Source of the DNA: Alkalicoccobacillus murimartini
Lineage (GTDB): Bacteria > Bacillota > Bacilli > Bacillales > Bacillaceae_D
Assembly: GCF_030813245.1 (NCBI RefSeq)
Contig: NZ_JAUSUA010000005.1
Location: forward strand, 62,001 to 126,000
Direction: 5' to 3'
DNA length: 64,000 nt
Shown here: piece by piece, positions 53,450-62,735 of the stretch
Position numbering within the stretch: position 1 is the first letter of the stretch
Layout: each line of letters starts with the position of its first letter
Position numbers and translations under genes: made by a program
The notes under the pieces: model-generated
Database searches by the model: none
Told to the model about the DNA's origin: nothing
Seen by the model: the letters and a program-made list of their open reading frames with translations, nothing else

Positions 53450-54025
53450 ATGACTTCAGATGAGATAAAAAAGGCGGCGCTCTTTTCTTTTGGCCGTAAC
53501 GGTTTTGATGGTGCATCATTATCCAAAATCGCTGAAGAAGTAGGGATTAAGAAACAATCGATTTACACACATTATAAAAGCAAAGACGATTTATTTCTTA
53601 CTGTTTTAGAAGATTCGTTAAACAATGATCTCACCTACTTAACCAATTGGGCGGAGCAATATAAAGAGGAATCATTACATGATTTTTTATTCAGTTACCT
53701 GCAACAACTCAGTCAACGATTTGAAGAGGAAGACAGCTTTCGTTTTGGATTACGGATCTCTTTTTTTCCACCCGATCATCTTTATGATGATGTAATGGAG
53801 ATGGTTATGGCGTTTGAAAGTCGGTGTGAGGAAATTTTTATTCTGAAATTCGACCATGCGATGAATGATCAAACGATTCACATTGAAGATACGAGGTCAG
53901 CTGTTCTTGCTTATCTATCCATATTAGATGCGATCTTTGTTGAATTAGTTTATGGAAAAACAGAACGTGCCACCTTAAAAATGAACGCCATTTGGAAAAT
54001 TTATTGGCGAGGCATAGCAAAGTAA
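53450..54025 (+). CDS. TetR-family transcriptional regulator
   Basis: From the ATG at 53450 (GGAAGGG 10 nt upstream; 53444 is an alternative) it has 191 residues. The N-terminal helix-turn-helix is KKAALFSFGRNGFDGASLSK then IAEEVGIKKQSIYTHYKSKDDLF. The rest is a helical ligand domain. It sits 28 bp before a MATE exporter gene and most likely represses that operon through the CGAACGTTCG palindrome until a drug-like ligand binds. Confidence 0.9.
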   Translation: MTSDEIKKAALFSFGRNGFDGASLSKIAEEVGIKKQSIYTHYKSKDDLFLTVLEDSLNNDLTYLTNWAEQYKEESLHDFLFSYLQQLSQRFEEEDSFRFGLRISFFPPDHLYDDVMEMVMAFESRCEEIFILKFDHAMNDQTIHIEDTRSAVLAYLSILDAIFVELVYGKTERATLKMNAIWKIYWRGIAK

Positions 54026-54053
54026 GATAAATGAATGTTTTGGAGATGGAACA

Positions 54054-55391
54054 ATGAAAACTACCAATGAATCACTTAACCCGCTTGACACTCAACCGAT
54101 TGGCCGGACCTTTGTCAAATACCTCGTACCTTCACTAGTCGGTATGTTGCTAATGGCTTTGAATTTTGTTGTAGACGGTATTATGGTTGGAAATCGTTTA
54201 GGTCCTGTCGCTCTTGCTGGAGTGGGTATAGCTGGGCCCGTCTATACTGTCTTTGTCGCCATGTCTCTTTGGATCGGCATAGGTGGTGCTACTTTATTCT
54301 CTCAAGCAATGGGTGCCAAAAAACCTGAAAGAGCCCATTTTATCTTTACCCAATCTCTTATCCTTATTTTCTCTGCAACCTTAATTATTGGCTTGATTGC
54401 TTTTATCTTTAGAGAGCCACTTGTCTATGCGTTAGGAGCAAATGAAGAAACCTATCCATTCGCTTCCGCTTATCTAAATGTCATGCTTCTATTGGGCTTT
54501 GTTTTTACGATCGAAAATGCGACAAGTGTGTTTGTACGAAATGATCGTAATCCTAACTTAGCAATGGCTGCCCTTATTGTGACGGCCGTATCAAATGTGA
54601 TTTTGAATTACATTATTTTATATATCTTAAATTTAGGTGTCGCTGGAGCAGCGTATGGAACAATTATTTCTGCCGCACTAGGTATAGTTGTGTTAAGTCT
54701 TCACTTCTTCAGAAAAAACAATCAGCTTCGGCTTGTTCGCTTCAAGCTAGATCGACCTATACTACTGCAAGCGATTATGTTAGGTTTTCCAAGCTTTTTA
54801 GCTGAAGTCGGGATTTCTGTGTTCACTGTCTCTCACAATGTCACCTTAGAACGATTAGCAGGGACTGATGGTGTTGCCGCTTTCTCTGTCTTAAATTATG
54901 TTCATGGTGTAATGTTGCTGATGTTTCTAGGAATGGGATCGGCCGTTCAGCCATTAATTAGCTATTACCATGGAGGGAACCAACAAGAAAGAAAGCTACA
55001 AACGATCAAAATTGCTTTGTGGACAGCTGGAATCGCAGGGTTTGTCTTTTTCCTTATCGGACAAATTGCGGCTAGCCCAATTGTTTCGATATTCGGTAAC
55101 TTTGATGAAACAGTTACATCTCTTGCTACATCAGGCATACGAATATTCTTTTTCGCTTATCTCTTTATGGGTGCTAACTTTGTGATGATGACGTATTATC
55201 AATCCATTGGAAACGTAAGAATGGCGACCTGGATTACGTTTGCTCGTGAGATTTTATTTATGCTGATTATCTTGTTTACACTCCCTCATTTTATCGGTGT
55301 AACTGGTGTTTGGCTTGCTATTCCGATTGCTGAGGTCCTTGTGTTAACAAGTGTATTCTTTTATGTTCGTCGACACCGACTTAATGCATAA
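54054..55391 (+). CDS. MATE-family multidrug efflux protein (MepA-like)
   Basis: A 445-residue transporter with 12 helices in two MatE repeats; the first begins IGRTFVKYLVPSLVGMLLMA and contains VDGIMVGNRLGPVALAGVGI. MATE proteins expel cationic drugs in exchange for Na+ or H+. The order tetR-MATE resembles mepR-mepA, although MepR is MarR-family. Specific substrates cannot be read from sequence. Confidence 0.88.
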   Translation: MKTTNESLNPLDTQPIGRTFVKYLVPSLVGMLLMALNFVVDGIMVGNRLGPVALAGVGIAGPVYTVFVAMSLWIGIGGATLFSQAMGAKKPERAHFIFTQSLILIFSATLIIGLIAFIFREPLVYALGANEETYPFASAYLNVMLLLGFVFTIENATSVFVRNDRNPNLAMAALIVTAVSNVILNYIILYILNLGVAGAAYGTIISAALGIVVLSLHFFRKNNQLRLVRFKLDRPILLQAIMLGFPSFLAEVGISVFTVSHNVTLERLAGTDGVAAFSVLNYVHGVMLLMFLGMGSAVQPLISYYHGGNQQERKLQTIKIALWTAGIAGFVFFLIGQIAASPIVSIFGNFDETVTSLATSGIRIFFFAYLFMGANFVMMTYYQSIGNVRMATWITFAREILFMLIILFTLPHFIGVTGVWLAIPIAEVLVLTSVFFYVRRHRLNA

Positions 55392-55463
55392 AGCTTCAAA
55401 TAGACGAATTTCTCTGTTTATTCTGTTACACTAAACAAAAACAACATAGCCGGAGGAATCGAC

Positions 55464-56429
55464 ATGTCTACAAACAAACAACTAGTCATTACACACGATC
55501 TATCAGAAGAATCCGTTAAACAAATTCAGGAAGTCATCCCTGAGTGGTCTTTCTATCATGGTAAAGATTCTGAGAAGTGGGAGTCGAAGCTAGACACGTC
55601 AACCATTATTGTTGGATGGAAAAAACAATTACAAGATCTAAACTTTGCTGAACCTAAAACACTACAATGGCTTCAAACGTGGAGTGCTGGCGTCGACTAC
55701 CTGCCACTTGAAGAAATGAAAAAAGGAAACATTGCCGTAACTAGTGCAAATGGGGTTCACGCCTACCCTATTTCTGAAACGATATTTGCCTTAATGCTTG
55801 GACTAACGCGTAAAATTCACGCTTATGTTCGCAACCAACAAACAAAAACGTGGGAGCATGAAAATCTTAAATTAGAAATTCATGAAAAAACCATCGGAGT
55901 CATTGGTGTTGGAGAGATTGGAAAAGAAACAGCCAAGATCTCAAAAGCATTCGGGATGAACGTACTTGGTGTAAGACATTCCGGGAAAGAAGCAGAGTAT
56001 GTGGATGAGATGTATACACCAGACCAGCTAGCAGAGGTTCTTCCCCAATGTGACTATGTAGTGGTGACCTTGCCTCTTACACCAGATACACACCACCTAT
56101 TTAATAAAGAAGTCTTTCAACTAATGAAAAAAGACTCGTTTTTTATTAACATTGGTCGTGGGGAGATTGTTCACGAGGCAGATCTAGTTGATGCGCTTCG
56201 TGAAGGAAACTTGGCAGGTGCTGGCTTAGATGTATTCGAAAAAGAGCCTCTTGAAGAAAACAGCCCATTGTGGGACATGGAAAATGTAATCATTACCCCT
56301 CACACCGCTGGCGCTACGGAACATTACCAAGAGCGAGTTATCGAGGAGATTTTCATACCTAACCTTAAACAGTTCATAAAAGGTGAATCTCCTTCTATTA
56401 ATTTAGTTGATTATAATAAAGGCTACTAA
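55464..56429 (+). CDS. D-isomer-specific 2-hydroxyacid dehydrogenase
   Basis: An NAD(P)-dependent enzyme of 321 residues that interconverts 2-keto and D-2-hydroxy acids. The Rossmann loop is IGVIGVGEIGKETAKISKAFG (G148, G150, G153). The catalytic set is R232 in NIGRGEIV, E261 in FEKEPL and H280 in ITPHTAG. The N-terminal half is divergent, as in the phosphoglycerate-dehydrogenase-like group of Bacillus (YoaD/SerA relatives). It is monocistronic with a terminator. The substrate is not predictable. Confidence 0.9.
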   Translation: MSTNKQLVITHDLSEESVKQIQEVIPEWSFYHGKDSEKWESKLDTSTIIVGWKKQLQDLNFAEPKTLQWLQTWSAGVDYLPLEEMKKGNIAVTSANGVHAYPISETIFALMLGLTRKIHAYVRNQQTKTWEHENLKLEIHEKTIGVIGVGEIGKETAKISKAFGMNVLGVRHSGKEAEYVDEMYTPDQLAEVLPQCDYVVVTLPLTPDTHHLFNKEVFQLMKKDSFFINIGRGEIVHEADLVDALREGNLAGAGLDVFEKEPLEENSPLWDMENVIITPHTAGATEHYQERVIEEIFIPNLKQFIKGESPSINLVDYNKGY

Positions 56430-56436
56430 GATAAGA

Positions 56437-56484
56437 AAACCCGAATCATGATGCCGTTTAATGAGCATAATGATTCGGGTTTTT
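56437..56484 (+). terminator. terminator of the dehydrogenase gene
   Basis: AACCCGAATCAT pairs with ATGATTCGGGTT and continues into five T. Flanking bases allow weak bidirectional use. Confidence 0.9.
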
Positions 56485-56531
56485 GTCTATTGAGAATAAG
56501 AGAGTGAGTGTGGGCGCTTCGCTTTCCACCC

Positions 56532-57482
56532 TTACGAAGAGCCATCTTCACTAAATAAGCTTAATCTCCACTTATTCGATATTTTCTTCAACATCCGAAT
56601 TCCTGCGATACTATTACTGTATTTGTTTAAGTCTGGACCCATTACGCCAATACCAAGCTTACCTGGTATGGCAGCAACAATGCTCCCAGACACCCCGCTT
56701 TTAGCTGGAATACCTACTTCTAAAGCGAACGATCCCGATTCATCATACATTCCACACGTAACCATAAAGGCTTTTAAGGTTGTCACAATATCAGAAGGGA
56801 TAATTTCCTTTCCGCTATGCACACACTTTCCGTGATTAGCAATTACAGCAGCCATGTTTGATAGCTCTTCAATGGTGACCTCAATCGATGTCATTTTCCA
56901 ATAAACAGGCATTACATCCTCAAATTCTCCGTCGATGTAGCCATTATGGCGATTATAATAAAATAACGATCGATTAAGGTCTTGGTTCTCTGCTTGATAT
57001 ACGTTTTCATTGTAAGTCAATTCTTGATTACCTGTTAAATCTCGTGCAAGGGCTAAGACTCTTTCGAATTTCTCATCTGCTGAATCGCCTTTCATTAAAC
57101 CACACATAACAATGGCGCCTGAGTTTACCATTGGATTTAATGGTTTTTCCTTCTCTTGCATCTCCATTTGAATTAATGAGTGATAGACATTACCCGTCGG
57201 TGCTTTTCCTGTATAATTAAATACTTCTTCGCTTCCATAATCCATGAGAGATAAGGCTAAAGGGAAAAGCTTGGAAATGCTCTGAAGGGAGAATCGTCCT
57301 TCGTGATCACCAGCTCTAACCGTTGTACCATCTATGGACGTTAATGATACTGTTACAGCACCATGATCATTATTATCAACTGCTTCTATATAATCAGGAA
57401 TTTCCCCTTTTCGAGCAACTTGTTTCTCTTCCTCTATTATTTTCTCTAGATATTTCAGCATTTCTTCCTGCATATTTTTCAT
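56532..57482 (-). CDS. glsA: glutaminase
   Basis: GlsA hydrolyses glutamine to glutamate and ammonia using a serine-lysine dyad of the beta-lactamase-like fold: S68 and K71 in RFSLQSISKLF. Other family blocks are KAPTGNVYHSLIQME, NPMVNSGAIV, and GIPAKSGVSGSIVAAIPGKLGIGVMGP. From the ATG at 57482 (GGGGGAG 5 nt upstream) it has 316 residues, in line with bacterial GlsA (about 310). Longer upstream frames lack support. Glutamate and ammonia output may help acid or osmotic balance; that is inference. Confidence 0.95.
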   Translation of the reverse strand: MKNMQEEMLKYLEKIIEEEKQVARKGEIPDYIEAVDNNDHGAVTVSLTSIDGTTVRAGDHEGRFSLQSISKLFPLALSLMDYGSEEVFNYTGKAPTGNVYHSLIQMEMQEKEKPLNPMVNSGAIVMCGLMKGDSADEKFERVLALARDLTGNQELTYNENVYQAENQDLNRSLFYYNRHNGYIDGEFEDVMPVYWKMTSIEVTIEELSNMAAVIANHGKCVHSGKEIIPSDIVTTLKAFMVTCGMYDESGSFALEVGIPAKSGVSGSIVAAIPGKLGIGVMGPDLNKYSNSIAGIRMLKKISNKWRLSLFSEDGSS

Positions 57483-57561
57483 TCGATCTCCCCCTCTATC
57501 ACCCTTATTCCCAAAAATCGTTAAAGGTATGTAATCTATTTGTTTGAAAAGAAAAATGAAG

Positions 57562-57608
57562 TATAAAAAAGCCGCAGAGGGCGGAATACATCCACTTCTG
57601 CGGCTTTT
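57562..57608 (-). terminator. terminator of trhO
   Basis: AAAAGCCGCAGA pairs with TCTGCGGCTTTT around a 17-nt loop region, with A/T flanks. It follows the trhO stop. Confidence 0.85.
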
Positions 57609-57615
57609 CAATTCA

Positions 57616-58602
57616 TTATCTATTTACTACTCGTTTCTCACCAATAGCTTCGAGTCTCTCATCAATCTCTGCTTCAGTAAGGCTATGCTCTTTGTTAATA
57701 TATAAATTACGCGGGTGTACACGGCATTCCGGCGTGCAGCCACGCATATATTTGTGCTCGTTTTCTTCTGAAGCAAGAATTTGTTTGTTACATTCAGGAT
57801 TCGCACAATTAACATACCGTTCGCACGGCTCTCCATCAAAGTGATCTTTGCCGACTACTACGTGCTCTTTGCGATTGATCGGCACGCTTAGTCGCTCATC
57901 GAATACATAGCACTGACCGTCCCATAGCTCACCTTGAACTTCAGGGTCTTTACCATAACTGACAATCCCACCATGAAGCTGAGATACATCCTCAAACCCT
58001 TCACGCTTTAACCAACCTGAGAATTTCTCGCAACGAATACCACCTGTACAGTACGTAAGTAGCTTTTTGCCCTCAAGCATTTCCTTATTATCACGAACCC
58101 AGTCCGGAAGCTCACGGAAAGTGCGGATATCCGGTTTAATCGCGCCACGGAAGTGACCAATTTCATATTCATAATCATTACGTGCATCTATAACCACTGT
58201 ATTTTCATCCTGCATTTGTTCAAAAAATTCTTTAGGTTCTAAATACGTTCCCGTCTGCTCTTTTGGATTAATGTCATCCTCAAGTGAAAGATTCACGAGC
58301 TCACTGCGGGGGCGAACATGCATCTTCTTAAATGCGTGCTTTGGTGCCTCATCAGTTTTAAATATAGTATCCACAAAACGCGAATCAGTACGCATTGCTT
58401 TTATATAAGCCTCGGTTTGCTCAATCGTTCCAGAAACCGTTCCATTAATTCCTTCATTAGCCACAAGAATACGACCTTTTAATCCAAGCTCCTTACAAAA
58501 GGCAAGATGCTCAGCCGAAAATTCCTCTGGATCTTCAATCGTTACATATTGATAATACAATAATACCTGAAAAGACTCTTCTTCATTTACGTTCATAATC
58601 AT
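57616..58602 (-). CDS. trhO: oxygen-dependent tRNA uridine(34) hydroxylase (rhodanese family)
   Basis: TrhO makes 5-hydroxyuridine at tRNA position 34, the first step toward the wobble modification mo5U in Gram-positives. The 328-residue protein has an N-terminal acylphosphatase-like domain (about 10-100, [16 protein letters not shown]), a rhodanese domain (about 120-225) with catalytic C185 in [17 protein letters not shown], and a C-terminal Cys-rich tail ([25 protein letters not shown]). It is the YbfQ/YceA family. Starts at 58602 or 58596 are both possible. Confidence 0.93.
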   Translation of the reverse strand: MIMNVNEEESFQVLLYYQYVTIEDPEEFSAEHLAFCKELGLKGRILVANEGINGTVSGTIEQTEAYIKAMRTDSRFVDTIFKTDEAPKHAFKKMHVRPRSELVNLSLEDDINPKEQTGTYLEPKEFFEQMQDENTVVIDARNDYEYEIGHFRGAIKPDIRTFRELPDWVRDNKEMLEGKKLLTYCTGGIRCEKFSGWLKREGFEDVSQLHGGIVSYGKDPEVQGELWDGQCYVFDERLSVPINRKEHVVVGKDHFDGEPCERYVNCANPECNKQILASEENEHKYMRGCTPECRVHPRNLYINKEHSLTEAEIDERLEAIGEKRVVNR

Positions 58603-58866
58603 TTAAACCACCTATTCATTTATATTTGCAGGATACAAATCTTAGGCTCGCTGAATCATCAGTATGATCCAAGCACTCTAATCTTAATTCCTTAACCGAA
58701 ATTATTTTATCAGATTTTGAATGGATAATCTAGATTTCTTTACGATTTAATCTAGTTTTCACATAACAATGAGAACTAGGGACACGCTAATAGAGCAAAA
58801 TTTTATGTTTAAGTTACCAAATTCGAGGAATACATTAAGGAGAAAGAAGTTTTAGGAGGATGCAAA

Positions 58867-59982
58867 ATGGAAAAAGTATTTATTAGTCCAGGTCGTTATG
58901 TTCAAGGAAAAAACATTTTAGAGAGTGGTGCAAGCTCCTACATACAGAAGTTAGGAAAGCACGCGTTGCTTATTGCTGATGAATTTGTTTGGGATATGGC
59001 CGGGAATAAGCTCGTGGACACATTAAAGCAAGATGGTATCGATAGCGAAAAGGTTACATTTGGTGGAGAATCTTCCCTTAATGAAATCGATCGTATTATA
59101 GAACTCGGCAAGGAAAGCTCTGTAGACCTTGTCATTGGTCTAGGCGGTGGTAAAACGCTAGATACAGCGAAGGGTGTTGCTGATAAATTGGGGTACCCTG
59201 TAGCTATCATCCCAACAACCGCTTCAACAGATGCCCCAACATCGGGTCTTTCTGTTATTTATTCAGATGAAGGAGTATTTGAATCATACTCCTTCTACGA
59301 TAAAAACCCAGATCTAGTAATTGTTGATTCTCAAATCATTGCTGGTGCACCACCACGCTTTCTCGTTTCAGGGATTGCCGATGCCCTAGCTACTTGGGTA
59401 GAAGCTCGTGCCGTTAAACAATCTAACGGTCAAATTATGTCTGGTGGACAACCTACCATCGCTGGTCAGGCCATTGCAGAAAAAGCAGAAGAAGTATTAT
59501 TTGAATACAGTGTACAAGCTGTGGAAGCTAACAAAAATAAGATTGTGACTCCAGCTTTAGAATCAATTATTGAGGCAAACACACTACTAAGTGGACTTGG
59601 CTTTGAAACAGCAGGACTCGCTGCAGCCCACGCCATCCATAACGGATTCACCGCCATCCATGGTGACATTCATAACCTCACTCACGGTGAAAAAGTAGCT
59701 TATGGTACAATTGCTCAGCTAGTGCTTGAGAACAAAACAATCGATGAACTAGATCGTTACCTTGAGCTGTATGTTCAACTAGGTCTTCCTGTAACATTAG
59801 AAGAGCTTCACTTAGCTGATGCATCAGACGAAGATCTACTAAAAATCGCTGAACTAGCTACAGCAGAAGGCGAAACCATTCATAACCTACCTCAAAAAGT
59901 CACAGCAGATGACGTAGTACAAGCGATTAAAGCTGTTGATATTTATGCGAAGAGCTTTAAAGAGAGATACGGATTTGAATAA
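58867..59982 (+). CDS. gldA: glycerol dehydrogenase, zinc-dependent
   Basis: GldA oxidises glycerol to dihydroxyacetone with NAD+. The 371-residue iron-containing-alcohol-dehydrogenase-family protein has the NAD loop [16 protein letters not shown] (91-106). The metal ligands are D172 in [14 protein letters not shown]255 in AAAHAIHNG and H273 in [10 protein letters not shown], as in characterised GldA. A TTAGGAGGA site lies before the ATG. It gives a glycerol route independent of GlpK/GlpD, also encoded in this window. Confidence 0.95.
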   Translation: MEKVFISPGRYVQGKNILESGASSYIQKLGKHALLIADEFVWDMAGNKLVDTLKQDGIDSEKVTFGGESSLNEIDRIIELGKESSVDLVIGLGGGKTLDTAKGVADKLGYPVAIIPTTASTDAPTSGLSVIYSDEGVFESYSFYDKNPDLVIVDSQIIAGAPPRFLVSGIADALATWVEARAVKQSNGQIMSGGQPTIAGQAIAEKAEEVLFEYSVQAVEANKNKIVTPALESIIEANTLLSGLGFETAGLAAAHAIHNGFTAIHGDIHNLTHGEKVAYGTIAQLVLENKTIDELDRYLELYVQLGLPVTLEELHLADASDEDLLKIAELATAEGETIHNLPQKVTADDVVQAIKAVDIYAKSFKERYGFE

Positions 59983-60020
59983 GGTTTTGTTGGAGTATAG
60001 GCTCCTTTAGATAAGTTAAA

Positions 60021-60050
60021 AACCATGTCCTTGTTGGACATGGTTTTTTT
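60021..60050 (+). terminator. terminator of gldA
   Basis: AACCATGTCC pairs perfectly with GGACATGGTT around 5 nt and runs into seven T. It marks the left edge of the phased repeat array. Confidence 0.95.
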
Positions 60051-60060
60051 GTGTGTGTTG

Positions 60061-60370
60061 GGTTTCGCGCACTGTTCATAGTTTTTTGCGCATTTCCGGG
60101 ATTTTTGCGCACTATCCGAGGTTTTCGCGCATCAGCCAAGCTTTTTCGCTCATTCTTAGGATTTCTGCGCACTACCCACAGTTTTTCGCGCATCTACTGC
60201 GCTTTTCCGCTCATTCTCAGGATTTTTGAGCACTTTTCATGATTTCCGCGCACTGCCCACACTTTTTTGCGCATCCCAAGTTTTTCACGCACTACCTAGA
60301 GTTTTTCGCGCATTTTCACGATTTCTGCGCACTACTCACACCTTCCGCGCACTCCCCCTACTTTTCCACC
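60061..60370. repeat. 20-bp phased repeat array (GCGCA family), 15-16 units
   Basis: GCGCA or a close variant (GCTCA, GAGCA, ACGCA) starts at 60067, 60088, 60107, 60127, 60148, 60167, 60188, 60209, 60228, 60248, 60269, 60287, 60308, 60327 and 60347, with a decayed copy near 60367. Steps are 18-21 bp and the mean is 20.0. The degenerate unit reads TTTTTCGCGCACTNCCNNAG. Each copy differs outside the core. It fills the gap between the gldA terminator and that of the convergent gene. Frames across it on both strands merely repeat a few residues and are not genes. The period and core differ from any CRISPR. Confidence 0.85.
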
Positions 60371-60371
60371 C

Positions 60372-60403
60372 AAAAAAAACAGCAGAAAGATCCTGCTGTT
60401 TTC
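60372..60403 (-). terminator. terminator of the DUF1186 gene
   Basis: AACAGCAG pairs with CTGCTGTT around a 7-nt loop, followed on the minus strand by eight T. It marks the right edge of the repeat array. Confidence 0.92.
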
Positions 60404-60404
60404 A

Positions 60405-61346
60405 TTACATTTCTCCAAACCGTTCCGTTGCGGATTGGATTTTTTGCAAGCGCGAATCCTGCTTTGAGATGTGGAGCACGATATCCTTTTGTAGAGCAAG
60501 GGTTTGAGTTACATTTTCTAATTTGATTAGCCACTCGTCCACCTTACCTTGTTGATACGCCGCTTTAATTTCAGGATATGCAACGTCTGGGTAGAGGGCA
60601 GTGCAAGCCATAACGAGTTGTGTAGTAACGGACCAGTTTGTCTCCATTTTCAAGAGGTATTTAAAGTATTGCAGGACACCGTCCCTTTCGAGTTCTCCTG
60701 CATGTACTAAGATCACTAACGATCTCACAGCCTGACCCCGAGCATAGGGGTACGCTTGTTTCGTTTCAATAATGAGCTTAATGGATGATAGGTTCCCATT
60801 AAAAACAGAGGCAAGGATTCTTGCACCATCCTCCTGTAAAAAATGCGCGAGCGGGTGCTCTTCTTCTTTTTCGTTTGTCATAAATGATTCAATAAGAAAA
60901 GGAAACAAGTCAGTTGACCCAAGCTCTGCTAACAAATAAATTGCATAGACATGTCCAACATAGTAAGGGTTTTTATCTTGTTCTTCTGCATTCTGGACTA
61001 AAGGTAGCAAATAAGGAACAGCTTTTTGTTTGTATGATCGGATTCGTTTAAGTGCTTGCCTAGGAATGATGCCTCCCTTTACATAACAAATTTCGGGGAT
61101 CAAATCGGTTAATTCTTTCTCCAGGAATACCTCCCTATCTAACTGATAGTACAAAATAGAGGGGTCGGAAAATATCGAGGTATTCCAGTTCCCCTCATCA
61201 TCAAAAATATGATAGTTGTCTCCTTGACCATGTAAGGCATATAGCCTTCCTTTTGATACTCCCTCCAACTGTAATGTGGAAGTTGGAGGAATAAATATAT
61301 AGGAGGCTTCACTGAGTGTTGTCACCTCAATCATCTGAAGGTCCAT
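60405..61346 (-). CDS. DUF1186-like helical-repeat protein
   Basis: From the ATG at 61346 (AAGGGTGA 4-5 nt upstream) it has 313 residues. The first 95 form a beta-rich part. Residues about 100-290 are helical, HEAT-like, with blocks YYVGHVYAIYLLAELGSTDLFPFLIESF, GARILASVFNGNLSSIKLIIE and GQAVRSLVILVHAGELERDGV, matching the DUF1186 pattern as I remember it. Proteins of this type are scaffold-like, and no function is known to me. It lies 21 bp after a small pentapeptide-like gene on the same strand. Confidence 0.65.
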   Translation of the reverse strand: MDLQMIEVTTLSEASYIFIPPTSTLQLEGVSKGRLYALHGQGDNYHIFDDEGNWNTSIFSDPSILYYQLDREVFLEKELTDLIPEICYVKGGIIPRQALKRIRSYKQKAVPYLLPLVQNAEEQDKNPYYVGHVYAIYLLAELGSTDLFPFLIESFMTNEKEEEHPLAHFLQEDGARILASVFNGNLSSIKLIIETKQAYPYARGQAVRSLVILVHAGELERDGVLQYFKYLLKMETNWSVTTQLVMACTALYPDVAYPEIKAAYQQGKVDEWLIKLENVTQTLALQKDIVLHISKQDSRLQKIQSATERFGEM

Positions 61347-61367
61347 CAACTCACCCTTTAATTAAAA

Positions 61368-61637
61368 TTATAATTCACGAGCCATATCTATAAGTGGGGC
61401 TTTTTGATTTGCATAATACGAATTAAATAGATCTTCAAGATGAATTCCATTGATCTTAAGGCCTCGTACACTGCAATTCTCAATGGATACGTTATTTAAA
61501 TCACAATGCTGAAACACCAAATCATGGATCGCTGCATGCTCAACTTTTTGATTAGACCAATCAGCTTTTAATTCTTTATTCTCCATTGGTCGTTGCAAAA
61601 ATTGATGTTCTCTCTTTAGGTTTGTAAAATGTGTCAT
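61368..61637 (-). CDS. small pentapeptide-repeat-like protein, 89 aa
   Basis: Residues about 33-72 read as overlapping five-residue repeats centred on hydrophobic or aromatic residues (AAIHD, LVFQH, CDLNN, VSIEN, CSVRG, LKING, IHLED, LF), as in right-handed pentapeptide helices. The N-terminus is charged and the C-terminal part helical. The start has GGAGG 8 nt upstream. It is co-directional with the DUF1186-like gene and probably co-transcribed. Some pentapeptide proteins mimic DNA, but this one is too short to claim that. Confidence 0.6.
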   Translation of the reverse strand: MTHFTNLKREHQFLQRPMENKELKADWSNQKVEHAAIHDLVFQHCDLNNVSIENCSVRGLKINGIHLEDLFNSYYANQKAPLIDMAREL

Positions 61638-61716
61638 TCTACTTACCTCCCCGTATTATTTTCTGAGTTTTCTAACATTATACGCTGTTCGAGCTTGTTC
61701 TGCAAAGTTTAAAATA

Positions 61717-61746
61717 AAAAAATCCATCATCATGATGGATTTTTTT
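61717..61746 (-). terminator. terminator overlapping the DCC gene stop
   Basis: AATCCATCAT pairs with ATGATGGATT, extended by A/T runs on both sides. The TGA stop of the DCC gene (61730-61732) lies inside the stem. Confidence 0.9.
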
Positions 61747-62098
61747 GAATTCGACCAAACCACTCGTATCGATTGGATGAAATGAATTGATAAATCGGTA
61801 CTCCTAGCTTATCTGCAAGTGGCATAAATAGTAGAAGAGCCAGTCCCGCTGTAACCGGTACGTTTAGTAATATTTTTCGAACGGTATAAAAACCGGTCTT
61901 TATTTCGTTTTCTGATGTGATCATGTGAATCTCTTCATACAAATTTCGGTTTCGTAAAAACCGATAGTTTGTATGATGTATACCCTGAACTGGATGCCAT
62001 TCAAAACGCTTAAACCAGTCAAGTTTGATAATAAGTGACTTCACCGATTGGCATAGCGGACATTCCGCATCATAAAATATTAGGTGTTTTTTTGCCAT
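61730..62098 (-). CDS. DCC-family (DUF393) protein
   Basis: From the ATG at 62098 (AAGGAGG 6 nt upstream) it has 122 residues. The opening LIFYDAECPLCQSVKSLI contains the C-x-x-C pair of the DUF393 family. A hydrophobic segment near residues 80-95 (VTAGLALLLFMPL) and the family tail VPIYQFISSNRYEWFGRI follow. It is a predicted thiol-disulfide oxidoreductase of unknown substrate. The binding site overlaps the stop of the phosphatase gene upstream, so the two are coupled. It is a paralogue of the fragment at the window's left edge. Confidence 0.85.
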   Translation of the reverse strand: MAKKHLIFYDAECPLCQSVKSLIIKLDWFKRFEWHPVQGIHHTNYRFLRNRNLYEEIHMITSENEIKTGFYTVRKILLNVPVTAGLALLLFMPLADKLGVPIYQFISSNRYEWFGRIQKNPS

Positions 62099-62109
62099 AC
62101 AGGACCTCC

Positions 62110-62655
62110 TTATGATTTCCATAGTCTAGTCATCGTTAATGAGCCATCTTCATCAGATGTGATCAAATAAACATCTGGATTACTTAATGACTGCCACTCT
62201 CTAAATCCAAATCTAGGATCTACATAGTTTAGAAGCAATGAAAGTAAGTTCCCGTGACTCACAAGAGCGACTCTTTGCTCCGGACCTCTTAAGAGATCTT
62301 CTAACACTTCAACGATGCGATTCTGAGCAATTTGACTAGACTCACCCTCTCCAACAACTTGATCCATATTCGAAAAAGAAGCTTCTAATTTCTCAAGCCA
62401 ATCCTCTAGAGGCTGCTTGCTTAAAATTCGTTCTGTTAAACGCATGTCTAAGGTTAATTCAATCCCTTGTTGAGATCTTAACGGCTCAATGGATTGAACC
62501 GCCCGTGTAAATGGACTTGATATGATTCGTTCAATATTTTCTTGTGAGAGAAACTCCGCTAATCGTTCTGCTTGCTGCGATCCTTCACCAGTAAGTTCTG
62601 CATCAGGCTCCTGTCCACTTGCCGAACAATGACGAATAAGATAAATAGATTTCAC
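62110..62655 (-). CDS. histidine phosphatase superfamily protein
   Basis: A 181-residue member of the phosphoglycerate-mutase-like clan. The phospho-acceptor is H9 in YLIRHCSASG (usually RHG; here RHC), and the second catalytic His is H134 in ALVSHGNLLSLLL. ISSPFTRAVQS supplies a conserved Arg. It is the size of YhfR-type broad phosphatases rather than true mutase (about 230-250). Substrate unknown. It is followed by the coupled DCC gene. Confidence 0.88.
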   Translation of the reverse strand: MKSIYLIRHCSASGQEPDAELTGEGSQQAERLAEFLSQENIERIISSPFTRAVQSIEPLRSQQGIELTLDMRLTERILSKQPLEDWLEKLEASFSNMDQVVGEGESSQIAQNRIVEVLEDLLRGPEQRVALVSHGNLLSLLLNYVDPRFGFREWQSLSNPDVYLITSDEDGSLTMTRLWKS

Positions 62656-62735
62656 GCGCTCACTCCCTCATAATGAACATATACTCTACTTTACCATCTC
62701 TGCATTTTTCTTAAACATCGAAAGGAGTAATTCGT

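Noticed and set aside
60061-60370. CRISPR array
   Set aside because: The conserved core is only about 5-10 bp within a 20-bp unit, the repeats are degenerate, no spacer of usual length (about 30 bp) exists and no cas genes are in the window.
60051-60526. Open frames across the phased array on both strands
   Set aside because: They only translate the degenerate repeat in shifting frames, lack ribosome binding sites and overlap terminators.
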